Source: Bettongia penicillata ogilbyi
Taxonomy: Eukaryota > Chordata > Mammalia > Diprotodontia > Potoroidae
DNA: 64,000 nucleotides
Direction of reading: 5' to 3'
NCBI GenBank assembly: GCA_023548195.1
Contig: JAJHZJ010000311.1
Location: 5,231,919-5,295,918, forward strand
The position numbers and the translations under genes are program-made. Below the pieces are notes generated by a model. The model was not told the DNA's origin. It did not search any database and worked only from the letters and a program-made list of their open reading frames with translations. This document shows positions 22,199-34,319 of the stretch, piece after piece. Each line of letters begins with the position of its first letter. The first letter of the stretch is position 1.

Positions 22199-25100
22199 GT
22201 AGGTGAGGGGATGGAGAGGAGGGGGGGGGGCAGGGCAGCACAACAGCTCAGTTACATGGCACTTCATGAAACCTTTGCTCTCAGAAACAACCCTATGTGC
22301 TTAGAACAAGCATTGTTTCCATTTTAAAGATGAGGAACCTGAAGTCCAGAGAAGGAAAATGTTTTTCACAAGGTCGTATCAGTTGTGTACAGAACAGTCA
22401 AGACTCAGACTTAAGATAAATTGCTGAATTTGAAGTCAAGAAAACCTCAGTTTGTATCCAGCCTCAGATACTTTGTAGCTGTGTAACCCTGAGCATGTCA
22501 CGCTCTCAGCCTCAGTTTACCCATCTGTAAAATGGAGATAATAACACTTAAGGGGTAAAATGAGATAACATTTATAAAGCACTTTATGAATCTTAAAGTA
22601 TTATATAAAGGTTAGAAAAATATACTATATTTCTGAGTGTGCCAGTAAGTGTTTAACAACCAGCTCTTTGAAAAGCATAACACACTTTGAAGTTTGATCT
22701 GCTTTATTAAACATTTCTTCATCACTTTCTTAAGTCATTCAATATTCAACAATACAACAAATCAAGCCCTGATTTATAGCACTTGTTGATTTTGGAGGTA
22801 TAAATGCTCTCAGTGAAAATTTAACACCCAGCTTTCTGAAGCCAATAGGACCTGGCTCCAGTCCCACCACTGACTATAGGGTATTATATTTTTCTCTTAT
22901 GCTGGCCTTATCATCATCCTTACTGTCAAAAAGAGTAAGTGACATGTGGGATATTAGAATTATAGAATATCTGAGCTCATCTTATCCAGCCCCACCTTCT
23001 CATTTTATGGATGAGAAAACAGACTGGTATACAGTTAGTAGCTGTTATTCATTCATTTATTGATTCTGTGCCTACTAGGGTCACAGTATCATACTGGTAT
23101 TTCTAATCACTCAATTATAATTAAATAATTAGAAATTGATGTGAGGTCCCACCAATTCACTCAATTAGAAATTAATAGGGCAGTAATAGAAAATGATGTC
23201 AATTCTTCCAGCATCACTGTGGTTTAGAGATTTATTTGATATAAGTGAGAGCATTGGCCTGGGATCCAGGAGGCCTGGGTTCTATTTCCAGCTCAGTCAC
23301 TAATCAGATGCATTACCTTGGGCAAGCCTTTTAGCCCCTATGGGCCTCATTATAAGACACCCTGGCGCTGTGAGGGACCTTAGAGATTTATCTGGTCCTT
23401 TCCCCTTTTGAACAGGTAAGAAACATGGTGACAGTGACATGGATTATCTATGTTTCCTGACGTGTGAGAGAAGGGGACTCATTTAGAGTTCATTTAATTC
23501 AACCCTCATATTTCACAGATGAGGAAGTAGAGGCTGAGTCTATAACTATTCCAGCATGAGCTGACCTGATTTCATTTGTAATCTGTGACCAGTGTTTCTT
23601 CTTAGTATTGGAAAGGACTTTAGAGGCCCTCTTGTTCAACTCACTCCTTGTCTTCTACCATATCCCCAACGAATGGTTATCCATTTCTGCTATATATGAT
23701 AACTATATAGGATAGCCACACTATATATGATAAAGTGCTGACTGCGTTTCTAGCTCTTAGTATTGTGGACATTTAGAGCAGGAAGAAATCATTGTGGGCT
23801 GGTATAGATGAAAGATGTTTCTAAGAGGAGTTGAAACTTGTGTGTTTCAAGATTGAGATAAAGAGACAGGAAATAACTCAGGTAATCCAGCTCACTTACA
23901 CATACACACACACATATGCATGCGCGTGCACACACACATAAAACATAACCACAAAGAAAAAGACTTAAAAAATTGTGCAATCAGTCTATGGCAAATCCAA
24001 ATGCATTATTTTTAGATGATACTATTATGGCATGTTCGTGCCACAGATTCCATTAATTAGCGTGGATAACTGAGAATGAATTCTAATCAGGTTCTTATCT
24101 CCATGAGGCACTGAATTGAGTTATATAGACAGAGTCCCTGTTCTTTTGGAAGTTTCTATAATAATCTAAGACAAAGATTAGACAGGCTGAATAAGCATCA
24201 GCCAGAGATATTAATAAGATGCAAATAAATAATTTTATTGTGTACAGAGAGGTCAGTGAGTGCATATTGGAGGGTAGTTAAAGGAGGGGTATTTAGGGGA
24301 GTTGAATGTTTAGGCAAAAAGAGACTGGAGGGCACTGGAGTCCTTTCTTCCATATAGTTTTATGGAAAGCATCCCAGAAGAACTGGGATATCTATTAATC
24401 AATCAGTTGACTAATGTTTAATAAATAAATACTCGTAGTGTGTTAAACACAGCTAGGGTAAATACTGAAATAGTAGGAGATTTGGCCCTAAGGAGCTTAC
24501 AATGTGACAAGGGAACCAAGGAAGGAAACTCTAGGGAATTGAATGATGATATATAAAATTATGCACTGAATTGTGTCATCAGAAGAGATTGGTAGTCAGG
24601 GAAAAACAGTACTACAGTGAAACAGAAACCCTTGGATAAAGGCATGAAGGTGGGAAGGAATGCCACCAGAGGGTGCTTATGGAACAAGAGGAGACTGGCA
24701 GGAAGTAAATGGAGGTGGCATGGTCTAATGAAAAGAACCCTTTATTTGACATCCAATGATCTGGGTTCTGGTCCCAGCTCTGCCTTTGCACAGGGTATCC
24801 CCTATACTTGGAAATTCCACACTCCTCATCTCTGCCTCTGAATACCTAATGTCTTCGAAAGCTTAGCTCAAGTGATATCTCCTATGGGAAGACTTTCCTT
24901 GATCTCTCCCTCCTCCCCAGCTGTTGGTATATTTATTTTACATATATTTGAATGAATGAATGAAAAACCATTTATAAACCACTGTGTTACAAACCCTGTG
25001 CTAAGTGCTAGGGATACAAAGGGATTCCATAGAAAAATGAGTTAGGTACTGCTCTCAAGAAGCTCAGATTCTAACTAAGGGAGACAACATAGAGAGTAGG

Positions 25101-25988
25101 GCTTAAATGCAGATATCATGGAAAGGTAGAGAAGTCCTTAGGATGTGTTAGTGGGTCAGATGACAATGCTTGGGTGTCTATAGGGAACACTAAACAGGCA
25201 AATGGTAAAGTCTGGTGGTCCCTCACTGTAACTGATGACTCCCTGCTCATCCCAGTGGGGTGAATGGCCACCTGGCAAGAGTGGTAAAAGAGCCTGGTCC
25301 ATCACTTTTGAGAAGGAAAGAGTGGTCCCAAAGGTTAGGGTGTAGTGGGGGGGCCTCTGGGTTCCCTCCTAAAGCTGTGGGGACATTTAGCCAGGAAAGG
25401 AAAAGGAACCATTTGCAAGAAGGTTGTGGGGGAAGAACTACTCTTGGCCCTTACTCCTGCTTCCTTTTATTGAAAGAAAACTTCTTTAAGGGAAGGGTTA
25501 TTTAATTTTTGTCTTTGCATTCCCAGCGTACAGTAGGTTCCTTTTTTTCCATTTCTTTGATCAGTTTATTTTTTCCACTAAATAGTATTTTATTTTTTCC
25601 AATTATTTATAAAGATAATTTTCAACATTCACTTTTATAAGATTTTGAGTTTCAAACTTTTTTCTCCCTCCCTCTCTCTCCTTGCTGCTTCCCAAGACAG
25701 CAAGCAGTTTGATATAGGCTACACATGTACAATCATATTAAACATATTTCCACATTAGTCATGTGTACAGTAGATTCTTGGTAAGTGCTTGTTGCATGTA
25801 AAGTCATATCACCATACCCCTCCTTCCCCCTTTTACAGATGAAGAAACAGGTCCATAGAGATGGATATAGGTATTCTCATTCTAAGGCCAGCGCTCTTTC
25901 TGGTTTACCTAAATGCTGCTGGCTGGCCGTGGATCTGGGCTTTGCTTTCCTCTGAACTCTTTCTCCTTCTTCTCTTCTGTCTTCACAG
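22199..25988 (+). other. SCN4B intron between exons 3 and 4
   Basis: No extra exon was recognised. It contains MIR-type stretches (about 22,270-22,640 and 23,220-23,540), a CA-rich microsatellite (23,896-23,940), MIR/L2 pieces (about 24,400-24,530 and 24,950-25,100) and a LINE 3' end (25,555-25,770). Confidence 0.6.
25555..25770 (-). repeat. Marsupial LINE 3' end, 5'-truncated
   Basis: 'tattttattttttccaattatttataaagataattttcaacattcactttt...caagacagcaagcagtttgatataggctacacatgtacaatcatattaaacatatttccacattagtcatg', the best preserved of this family here. Confidence 0.7.
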
Positions 25989-26118
25989 TGGTGAAAGTAG
26001 ATAACACCGTGACGATCATCATCCTCTCAGTGGTGGGTGGTCTCATTGGACTTCTCATTGTCATCATGTTGATTAAGAAGCTTGTTACTTTCATCATTAA
26101 GAAGACCCAAGAGAAGAA
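25989..26118 (+). CDS. SCN4B: SCN4B exon 4 (transmembrane helix and blocking peptide)
   Basis: Acceptor 'ctgtcttcacag|TGGTGAAAG', donor 'GAGAAGAA|gtgagtta'. Reading from the split codon gives 'LVKVDNTVT', the helix 'IIILSVVGGLIGLLIVIMLI', then 'KKLVTFIIKKTQEK'. The last stretch corresponds to the cytoplasmic peptide that, in other mammals, acts as an open-channel blocker giving resurgent sodium current. Its Lys pairs and Phe are kept, and an Arg near its end (as recalled from human and mouse) is Gln here. Confidence 0.94.
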
Positions 26119-28138
26119 GTGAGTTATCCACATTATTGTCCTTTCTCCCTATCCCACTGTCCTCTGTTCCACTATTCCCCATCCCATCATCCCTACTCTA
26201 GCTCACAGTCATTTCCCATCCTCATCCCTTTCTTCCTTATTCTGTCTTCCTTCTCATCTAGTAAGAATAATAACATTTATATGTAAAACTTTAAAGTTTG
26301 AAAAGAGATTCTAAATGCACTATTTCATTGAACTTCACAACACCCCTGTGAGGTAGGTGGTACAGGCATTTTTTTTTCTCATTCTTACAAATGAGGAAAC
26401 TAAGGCTGAGAAGTTAAGTGATTTGCCTGTGGTCATGCTAGCTTTCCCTTCTATTCTTTTCTACATCGGACCATTTCTCCCTTGTCCTCTTCCCACATAA
26501 CGTCCTTTCAATCCCACCATCCTCCCCATCCCCCCTTTCTTCCCTTCTATTGTCTCCATCAGACCATTCTTCCCAATCCACTGTTCTCCTACTATTAAAT
26601 ATTAGTTACTTAACTGTTAACTAACTATTCTCCTTCATCTTTGACTCTTCATCTCTAATGTTCTATTGCTCCTTATTCTGATGTTATATTCTTTGTACCA
26701 CTGCACTCCTCTATCCCACCACCTTCCCATTTATTACCATCATCTTCCCCATTCTGATGTCCTTCCTATCCACCTTGTTTTTCTTATGTGATCATCCTTC
26801 TCCCTGACCCATTAGATGTTCCTCCTATCCTCCCATCCTCCTGTAATGTTTCTCCATATCTTACCAACTTCCCAGGTTTTCTCTCATTCTTTTTGTCCAG
26901 CCTTCTTTCCTTTATCTTGCTGTCCTTATGCCTGTCCCATTTTTCTCCTCTTCCACTGTCCTCTTTCATTCCATCACTCTTATACTCAGTGCATCCTCAT
27001 TCTGTCCATTTCGCATGGACACTAACCTCAATCTTATCCCTCCTGTTCTAGCCCTCTTGTTGTCAAACTCATTCTATCCATTTTACTGTTTTCACACAGC
27101 CCAGGCACCTCCTCCTTCCAATCACACTATCTCCTGTGTAAATATTTCTCCAGTCACACTGTCCTTCTTATACTGACACTTCTCTGCCATTATCTCGTCA
27201 TCTTGCTCTCCATACCTGTCCTCACCCTACTTTCCTCTTCCTTCTTCCAATCTCCGGAAACTAAGGAGATTGATAGTGAAAGAATCCTTTGTCAACAATA
27301 TTCTCCTGCATTTTTCTTTTCCCTGGGGCCAGGGGAAGAAGGGAGAGTGACATGATCCTGATGTCACCTTCTTCTCATCTCCCTACAGGGTATCCTTCTT
27401 GGGGATAGCTTATTATCACCACTATCTTCTCCTACATTAAAGTGGTGCAATTATATGAAAACAAGGAGGGAGGTCCCAGGGCTCATAACTCATCTGTTTT
27501 TCTACTGTGCACATGATTAGAACCTTTTTTTTGAAGTCCTTCTCCAATACTTAGTAGCTGTGTAACTTCAGCAAATTAGTTAACCCCTCTGAGATTGGGT
27601 TCCTCATCTGTAAAATAGGGCTAATGATATATACTGTTCTTGCCCCTTAATTTGCAGGTTTATTGTAGGTAAAGTGCCATAGAGATGTGGTATTGTTGTT
27701 ATTGTAAAACTGGGATTAAGGGGTGGGAGTTGTAGCAAAGACCTTCATAACACAATTATAGTTGTCCAACAATGGAAGGCTTCCTTGGGAAACAATGAGC
27801 TCCCTGTTACTATAATTCTTGTGTGTGTGATTTTGGAGGCAGTCAGGGTTAAAGTGACTTACCCAGGGTCACACAACTGGTAAGTATCTGAGGATGGATT
27901 TGAATTCATGCCTTCTGACTCTATGGCTGGTGCTCTATCCACTGTACCCCCTAGCTGCCTCTTTACTAGAATTCTATAAAGAGAAATGACAGGTCTGAGA
28001 GTGGTGAATAAAACCAAACATGAAGCAGAGAGCTCTGGGAAGTGAGTGGACAGGGTCATGACTGGTGGTGTGGCAGTGACCTTGATGACCTCAAAGGTCT
28101 CTTGCAATGCTGAGATCTATGATTCTTTGCTTTTCCAG
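26119..28138 (+). other. SCN4B intron between exons 4 and 5
   Basis: About 26,450-27,240 is pyrimidine-rich (C/T-biased) without a clear repeat unit. A reverse MIR lies at 26,300-26,445, a MIR piece near 27,545-27,620 and a SINE at 27,820-27,965. No additional exon is supported. Confidence 0.6.
27820..27965 (-). repeat. SINE, partial reverse copy
   Basis: 'ggttaaagtgacttacccagggtcacacaactggtaagtatctgaggatggatttgaattc...ggtgctctatccactgtaccccctagctgcctc': tRNA-like head only. It ends about 170 bp before exon 5. Confidence 0.8.
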
Positions 28139-28232
28139 GAAGGAATGCCTTGTGAACTCGTCAGGGAATGACAACACTGAGAATGGAATGGCTGGTTCCA
28201 AAGCGGAACAGAAAGGAACACCAAAGTTGTAA
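28139..28232 (+). CDS. SCN4B: SCN4B exon 5, C-terminus and stop
   Basis: Acceptor 'ttgcttttccag|GAAGGAATG'. With the two bases carried from exon 4 it reads KKECLVNSSGND, then NTENGMAGSKAEQ, ending in PKL before TAA (28,230-28,232). The length equals the mammalian cytoplasmic tail as recalled. The human C-terminus differs only in the last few residues. Confidence 0.94.
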
Positions 28233-31199
28233 GCTTCCGGCCTCAAGACCCAGAGGAATACTGCAGTCAACACCATAACTACAGAGTCTCTATTTTTGTT
28301 AACAAAACTGATGCTTGGGCCGTGTCTGTAGAACCCACGTGCCTGTGATGCCCGCCGCTTAGCTCAGATTGGAATCCCCTGGGGTGGGGGGCAACGGGGC
28401 CTACATAGACTGGTTCCCTTAGCTATAGCCTCTCACCCCTTTTCTCTCTTTTCTCCTCCTTCCAGGGATGCAGATAAGTCAGGCAAAGAAGGAGACAGGG
28501 GACCGGGGGGAAGTCCTGTGGTTGAGGGGATGGTGGAGGGCAGGGAGAAGTAGTATAAGAGTACTGTGTGGGACTCAGAGTTGGAATGGCATCAGAGGAT
28601 GGGCCACCCTAAGGCTTGGATGTATGGAGATGAGGATCTTCTCTTCCAGTCACCCCCCTCTACCCTGATTTTTCTTCCCTAATATCTGAGAACCCTTTCC
28701 TGCTACACTGGGGATGGGCATAGCTTGTGCTCTGGTCCCATCACATCCCTTGCCTGACCTACAGACCTTCTGTCTTCCTGGTCAAGGCAGGACCATGGCC
28801 AGTTCATTGGGAACTCCAATTCTGGGTCCCCTTCCCACCAGGATTCCTTCCCTTTCTTTCCATAGCAAGAGGTGTCATCTTGCTTGGGGTTCTCAGTGCC
28901 TGTCTTCTTTTGTCTCCTTTTCCCATCTCCTAGGACTCCCACTCCATTCTGACCTCTTTCAATGGCTTCTTCTTTTTCCTCATTCCAATCATCCTCTATC
29001 TCCAAAGGCCTACCTTCCCCATCCAAATAAAGGACTCATATTCTCTGGATACCCTAAGATACTTTCTATGGATCTAAGGGAGATATGGAGGAGTCCCTAT
29101 GGTGCCATGGGGGGCATTTGCAGTCCTGAACACTGAAATCTGGGGATGGAGGTCAACTGATCTGGATTCATCTTTTTTGTTTGTGTGCAGGGGCACATGG
29201 GGTTAGAGGAATGGATCATTTTAGGTGTTGGTGCTTCTAGGTATAGGACTTTTGGGGATATAGCCTCCTATTTTGCAGGGTAACTGATATCTCACCCCAG
29301 CCTGCAGTCCCATAGCCAGAGTTGGGAGGAGAGGTACATGGGGCATTCTTTCATTGCTTCAGGTCTAGTTCTCTCTCAGAAATAGGAAAATTTCCCTTCA
29401 GAAGCCTGAGTAAGGAGTTCTGAGATGGGCTACCCTACACGTTGGGTCATTGAGAGGTAGGGAAAAGGGAGAATCTTGGCTCCTTGGCCTGGAGTGATTT
29501 CAGGCATTAAGCCCTTTCTCCTTCCTTTAAATCTGTAGCTCAGGGGCTTCAGTTCCTACGTTACTGAGAGAGAACTAACTAGACAAGGACAGAGACTTTG
29601 AGCCCCAGCTCCCTAGGGGACTGGAAGCTCTGACCTAGCCTTAGTTCCCTGGTGCCTAAGTTCTCCAATTGGGAAGGGCCATGGCTTGTGCCCCAGGCCC
29701 ATCCCACCCCACCCATCCCTGGGAGCCCATTTCTCATTGTCATGGCAGGACTATGGCTAATTCATTGGGAACCCACATCCTGTCCTCTCCTCCCAATCCT
29801 CTGGATCCCTTTCTCTTCCTTTTTGGAGAAAGACTGCTATGTTGGTGATTCTGAGTGCCCTCTCCCTTTATCTCATTTTCACTCTTTCCACGTCTCTTTC
29901 CTCCACAGCTATTCATCTCTCCCCGATGTGTACGGCCCATGCATGATCCCTAGGTAAAGGGCTAGAAACTGTCTCTAGGTATCCTTCATTTCTGATGGCA
30001 GACTTCAGAGTTTTCCTTCCTTCTGTTGAGAGTGACCTTGGGTTTGCCGGCTACCGCTCCCTGTTTCAGGGTTGGTTGTTCAACCTCAGCCTGTATTACC
30101 CTCCCTATAGGGTTGGGATGGACGTAAGAAAACAGGCACCCGTGATGATGATGATTATCGTTATTTTTTGCTGTTCTAAGAACTAAGGGATCTGTATACA
30201 TCCCTATGAGTGGTCTGTGCCTTAGACCCTTGGTGTTTTAGCATATGACCCGGGAGAGAGAAAGTTGCATTTGCCCTGGGAAGCAGGGAAGAGTCCTCCA
30301 AACCCATGCTAACTCACATAGAAGGCTATTGACCTGGGAAAAGGAGGAGTGAAGAGGGCATGGGAGCTTGTAATTAGGATGATTCAGTTTGGTCCCTTGC
30401 CAATTAGCTTGGTCCTGTGGTGCTTCTGATGTGAGAGAGGTTTTGGGGATATGGTGTATGAATGATGGGGCAGTTGGGTGGGGTGGTGGTTGAGCTCTGA
30501 GAATCCAAATGACTGTGCCTCGAAGCAGTAGACAAAAGGGACCCAAAGAAGGGAGGGTAGTGGGGATAGTAATGGCAATACTATGTCATGGTGCCAACAT
30601 AAGTCAAGTAACCCTGTCTTATCTGCAACGGTGACACTGCACATGGATCCCTCATTTAGATTCTCTAGGTTCAAGTCTGTGGTTTTCCCAGGAAGAGCCA
30701 GAGTTTTTCTTATTTTCTTTTCACCAACCAAATATCTATGGTAGCTGCCTCTGGGGACTCCCTGGGACAGAATTGCCCATTCCACGGAAGATAAAGGAAA
30801 TAAAAATAACAGAACTGGGCAGTGGCACTTGGCGAGCTCCCCCTAGTCCTACTTTTGATAGGGTTCCACTCCCTCTAATCCTGGCTCCTTGTTTCCCAGA
30901 GCTTTTTGCCTCATGCTTGGTGCTGTGCACTCCTTCTGGGCTTCCCATTCCCCGCTTTCTGCTCCTATAATCGCTCCCATTCTGTCCTGCTCTGATTAGG
31001 CCAGATTTTATACACAAGTTCAGACTTCCATGGGTGAAAAGCCCTTTGGGAGTGGACAGATCAGGGCTTCTAACCATCCAGCAAATACCTCTTGTAGCTG
31101 CCTTCATGGAAAACTACTTTCTTTTTCCTTACTAGCCTCCGTGTTAAGCACAAGTCAGGGGAAAAAAAGGTCTTGGGGTCTAATAGTTAGGTAGCTTGG

Positions 31200-31395
31200 G
31201 AGGAGGGGAAAAGACAAGTGAGATCTTTCCATTCCCAGTTCTACTACTTACTTGCTCAGTGATCCTGGGCAAGTCACTTACCTTCTCTGGACCTCAGTTT
31301 TCCCCATCTGTAAATGGGCATAATAATACTTACCTACCTCACTGAGGTGTTGTGAGGCTTGACCAGTTCTTGATTGTAAAAAAAAAAAAAAAGTT
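31200..31395 (+). repeat. MIR-type repeat with oligo(A)
   Basis: 'cagtgatcctgggcaagtcacttaccttctctggacctcagttttccccatctgtaaatggg...gttgtgaggct', then an A run at about 31,378-31,392. Confidence 0.65.
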
Positions 31396-32809
31396 TTGAC
31401 TCAAGAATGCTCCAGGAGGCAGAGTATTATTATCAGAGAGATTGTTCAGAGGATGGGTTCTTTCATCCTTGTCTTCCCCACCACTGCGCATGCATCACTG
31501 GAATTCTCTTCACTTCAAGGATGTTGGAAACATTACCCATATTGCTTAAAGATCTTCTCCCATGACCTTGGCTGTGTAGCAGAAAGTATATGTAGAGCCA
31601 CCACCCAAGCATTCCCTGCAACGTTGAGAGGAATTCCATGGAAGGGAAGGCGTAGGACAACTGGTGAGGTTTCTGGGCTCAAAGGGAGCCTACTTGGCCA
31701 AATTGTACTTGGATGCCCAGAACTTAAATTCACTTATCACTGACAGGATCTCTTAGGGCTCAGTATCTTCCTGGGCAAAGGAAAGTCATTGAACTAGATA
31801 GGTGGCCTTTGTTTCTATAGGCTTTGGGCTCATGGGGTTGTTGTTTGGAGTTACCGTACAGGATCTGTGAATGTGTGGTATCTGCAGATACAAAAAGTAC
31901 AATAGAATGAGAATGTTTTTGGGTCAGGGTCCTGGAAAGGTTTTGATTTCAAAAAGTGGTCTTCTTCCTTAAAGAGATTAGAAATCCCTGGACTAGATGA
32001 GGGGTAAGGTCACTTCCAGCACTAATATTTTATGAATCTATAAAAGACTGTCTGAGTGATAAGACCAAAGAAATTAACTGGAGACTAGTTCTCCCTTTTG
32101 CACTCCCTGTACTTTCACATCAGAAAAGGATCTGAGCACTTGGCTTTGGTTTTCACACCAACTTTATCACCCCGAGGCCATGAATTCTACGACTGGGGAC
32201 TGAAAGGGCTTATGGTGGTCATATTCCATGGGGGATACTTTTGACCTGAGCTCAAATCTGACCTCAGACAGTTGCTAGCTGTGTGACCCTGGATGGCTAT
32301 TTGTAAGTGGTGGCAGGAGGGGAGTACATGTCTGAGACTGTGGGTAGTCTATGTGCTCATGTTTATGACAAGTGTTTGCATGTATATGTGTGTGTTTCTA
32401 ATGTGCCCAAGTGTTGTGTGTACATATCTATAGGATTACATGCTGGTCAACAGGAATGTATTAAGTACTGGCTATGGGTGTGCCAGATACTGTGCTAAGT
32501 GCTGGGGATAAAAGGGAGACAACAAAATGGTTCCTGCCCTCAGGTAGCTCATAGTCTAGTAGGGGAGACAGGATATTAACAACGGTGCAAAATCTAGACC
32601 AAGTAGTGTGACATGATCTCAGAAGGCAGGCAAAGTGAGGATAGATGGTTGATTGACAGCTGGTCCTACTAATTGATGATCACACAGTGTCAAGTGCTCA
32701 CTGCTTTGTGATAAAGCCTTCAGAAACTCAGGGTCACCTCTAGGACATGATAAAGCATTAGATAGGGAATTTCATCAGTATAGGGAACTCCCCAGTGAGG
32801 GGAGCTGGG

Positions 32810-33040
32810 TAGTTTGGTGGATAGAGTCCAGAGCTTGAAGTCAGGAAGACCTGAGCTCAAATCTGACCTCAGACAGTTGCTAGCTGTGTGACCCTGGGCA
32901 AGTCACTTCACCCTATTTGCCTCAGTTTCTTCATCTGTAAAATGAACTGGAGAAGGAAATGGCAAATGATGCCAGTATCTTTCCCAAGAAAACCCCAAAT
33001 GGGGACACAATGGAAAATGATTGAACAATAGGAAGAAGCA
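32810..33040 (+). repeat. Marsupial tRNA-derived SINE
   Basis: Full-length forward copy: 'ggtggatagagtccagagcttgaagtcaggaagacctgagctcaaatctgacctcagac' through 'ctggagaaggaaatggcaaatgatgccagtatctttcccaagaaaaccccaaatgggg'. A partial copy of its head also occurs at about 32,240-32,300. Confidence 0.88.
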
Positions 33041-34090
33041 AAGAAACTCCCTTTATCAGTTCAGGTTGGTATCTTATAGCCTAAAGCACCGAGAAGCATT
33101 GGAGTAGCTGCTGCACAAATGTTTGTTGAATTTGAATGTGAGGAAGTTTAAATGTGCAGGGAGTGTGTGTCAAGGAGGCTGGGTATGTGTGTGAGTGTGG
33201 GCCATAAGTGTGTGTATGGGATGTGAGAGCAGGTGTAGGGAGTATGTGGATGTGGATGTGAATGTGTGTTGAGGGGAATACCTGTATGGGGGCTCATATA
33301 CAGGGGCATTTCTGGAGTATATGTGAGAGGTAGGTCTATGCAAGAAGTATGAATGTATGTAAGTATGTAGAGAGGGCATGCACATGTGGCTGTGTAGATG
33401 TATAGGACTATATGTAACATATGTATGTATGTAGTATGCATGGCAGAGGTCATGGGAAAACATGTGTATTCCCTATGAAAATGAATTTACCAGGGTTTGT
33501 AATCAGGGGCCCCAGCAAGTGGGCAAGATACATCAGGAGTCACCTTCCTTGGTTTGCCCTGTGACTGTTAGAGTGCCCAGAAGCTGACAGAGGGTTCCAC
33601 AGAGTAAAAGCCCATCTCATATCATTTCAGGGAAGACAGCAACCATGGCGGGGAGGGAGCACTGATGGAAGAGACTTTCTCTGGAGAAGGCCCTTGGGTC
33701 TCATTACTTTTCTTTGTTCCAACCCAGATTCCCACTGCCCACATTATATGCAATGCTTTTGACTCTACTGTGCATGATTTTTTCCTTTGGCTTGAAGGAA
33801 AACAATTCCTATAATCAGTTTTCCTATGTAACCTTGTGGTTATATAAATAACCTATATAACCATGTCTTGATATGATACACATATAGGCCTTGGGAAGTC
33901 TCTAGGCCTAGAGGCCTCTAGGGAAATTCAGGTGTGTATGTGTGCATTTATATGTTTATATATATGTATATATGCATACATATACATATATATTTGTGTA
34001 CAAGCACAGAAAGAAATGGTGTAATCAGGATGCTTTGCCTTTATGATACATTTTGCACTGTAGAGTTTTATTTAGCTTTGCCTTGAATGA

Positions 34091-34096
34091 AATAAA
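34091..34096 (+). terminator. SCN4B: Candidate SCN4B distal poly(A) signal
   Basis: AATAAA in 'gaatgaaataaaaaaattatattt', preceded by T-rich 'agttttatttagctttgcc' and followed within 30 bp by 'gaactgtttttggctattgtctggtgctt', a U/GU-rich downstream element. It is the best-formed 3' end between SCN4B and TMPRSS4. Confidence 0.45.
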
Positions 34097-34283
34097 AAAA
34101 TTATATTTAATAGAACTGTTTTTGGCTATTGTCTGGTGCTTCAGTCTTGGGTAAATGGGGCCTCTCAGAGTCTCTAGCTCATGACACTGTAACCCTATCC
34201 TGACTCAGTTCCCCAAACTTATTGGTTCTGAGTTTGGTAGATTGAATGTCCAGGGTAGCCTGGAAGGAAAAGAAGGGCACAGC

Positions 34284-34284
<1 letters not shown>

Positions 34285-34318
<34 letters not shown>
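34285..34318 (+). repeat. (AC)n microsatellite
   Basis: About 17 AC units. Confidence 0.95.

Positions 34319-34319
<1 letters not shown>

Larger units (their letters stand above)
21227..28232 (+). other. SCN4B: SCN4B, sodium channel beta-4 subunit, coding span of exons 2-5
   Basis: Four coding exons join in frame: 21,227-21,405, 21,967-22,198, 25,989-26,118 and 28,139-28,232. Together they encode nearly all of a single-pass type I membrane protein that associates with voltage-gated sodium channel alpha subunits at the plasma membrane. The product has the end of a signal peptide, a V-type Ig domain, one transmembrane helix and a short basic cytoplasmic tail. It matches mammalian beta-4 closely along its length, including 'TENG' and 'SGND' near the C-terminus. 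Introns are about 0.56, 3.8 and 2.0 kb. The first exon (start of the signal peptide) is missing from my reading. TMPRSS4 lies downstream in convergent orientation, as in other mammals. Confidence 0.93.
28233..34110 (+). other. SCN4B: Probable SCN4B 3' untranslated region and downstream DNA
   Basis: 28,233-30,200 is non-repetitive in appearance, apart from a local duplication (28,680-29,060 versus 29,640-29,990), and is likely 3'UTR. Candidate poly(A) signals are AATAAA at 29,026-29,031, near 30,799, and at 34,091-34,096. A MIR at 31,200-31,370, a SINE at 32,810-33,040 and TG-rich repeats (33,150-33,460; 33,931-34,000) lie in the distal part, so a full 5.9-kb UTR is possible but unproven. Frames here lack coding features. 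Confidence 0.5.

Noticed and set aside
32240..33000. Repeated 'ctgacctcagacagttgctagctgtgtgaccctgg' blocks considered as a direct-repeat array
   Set aside because: They are two SINE heads, not a CRISPR-like or satellite array.
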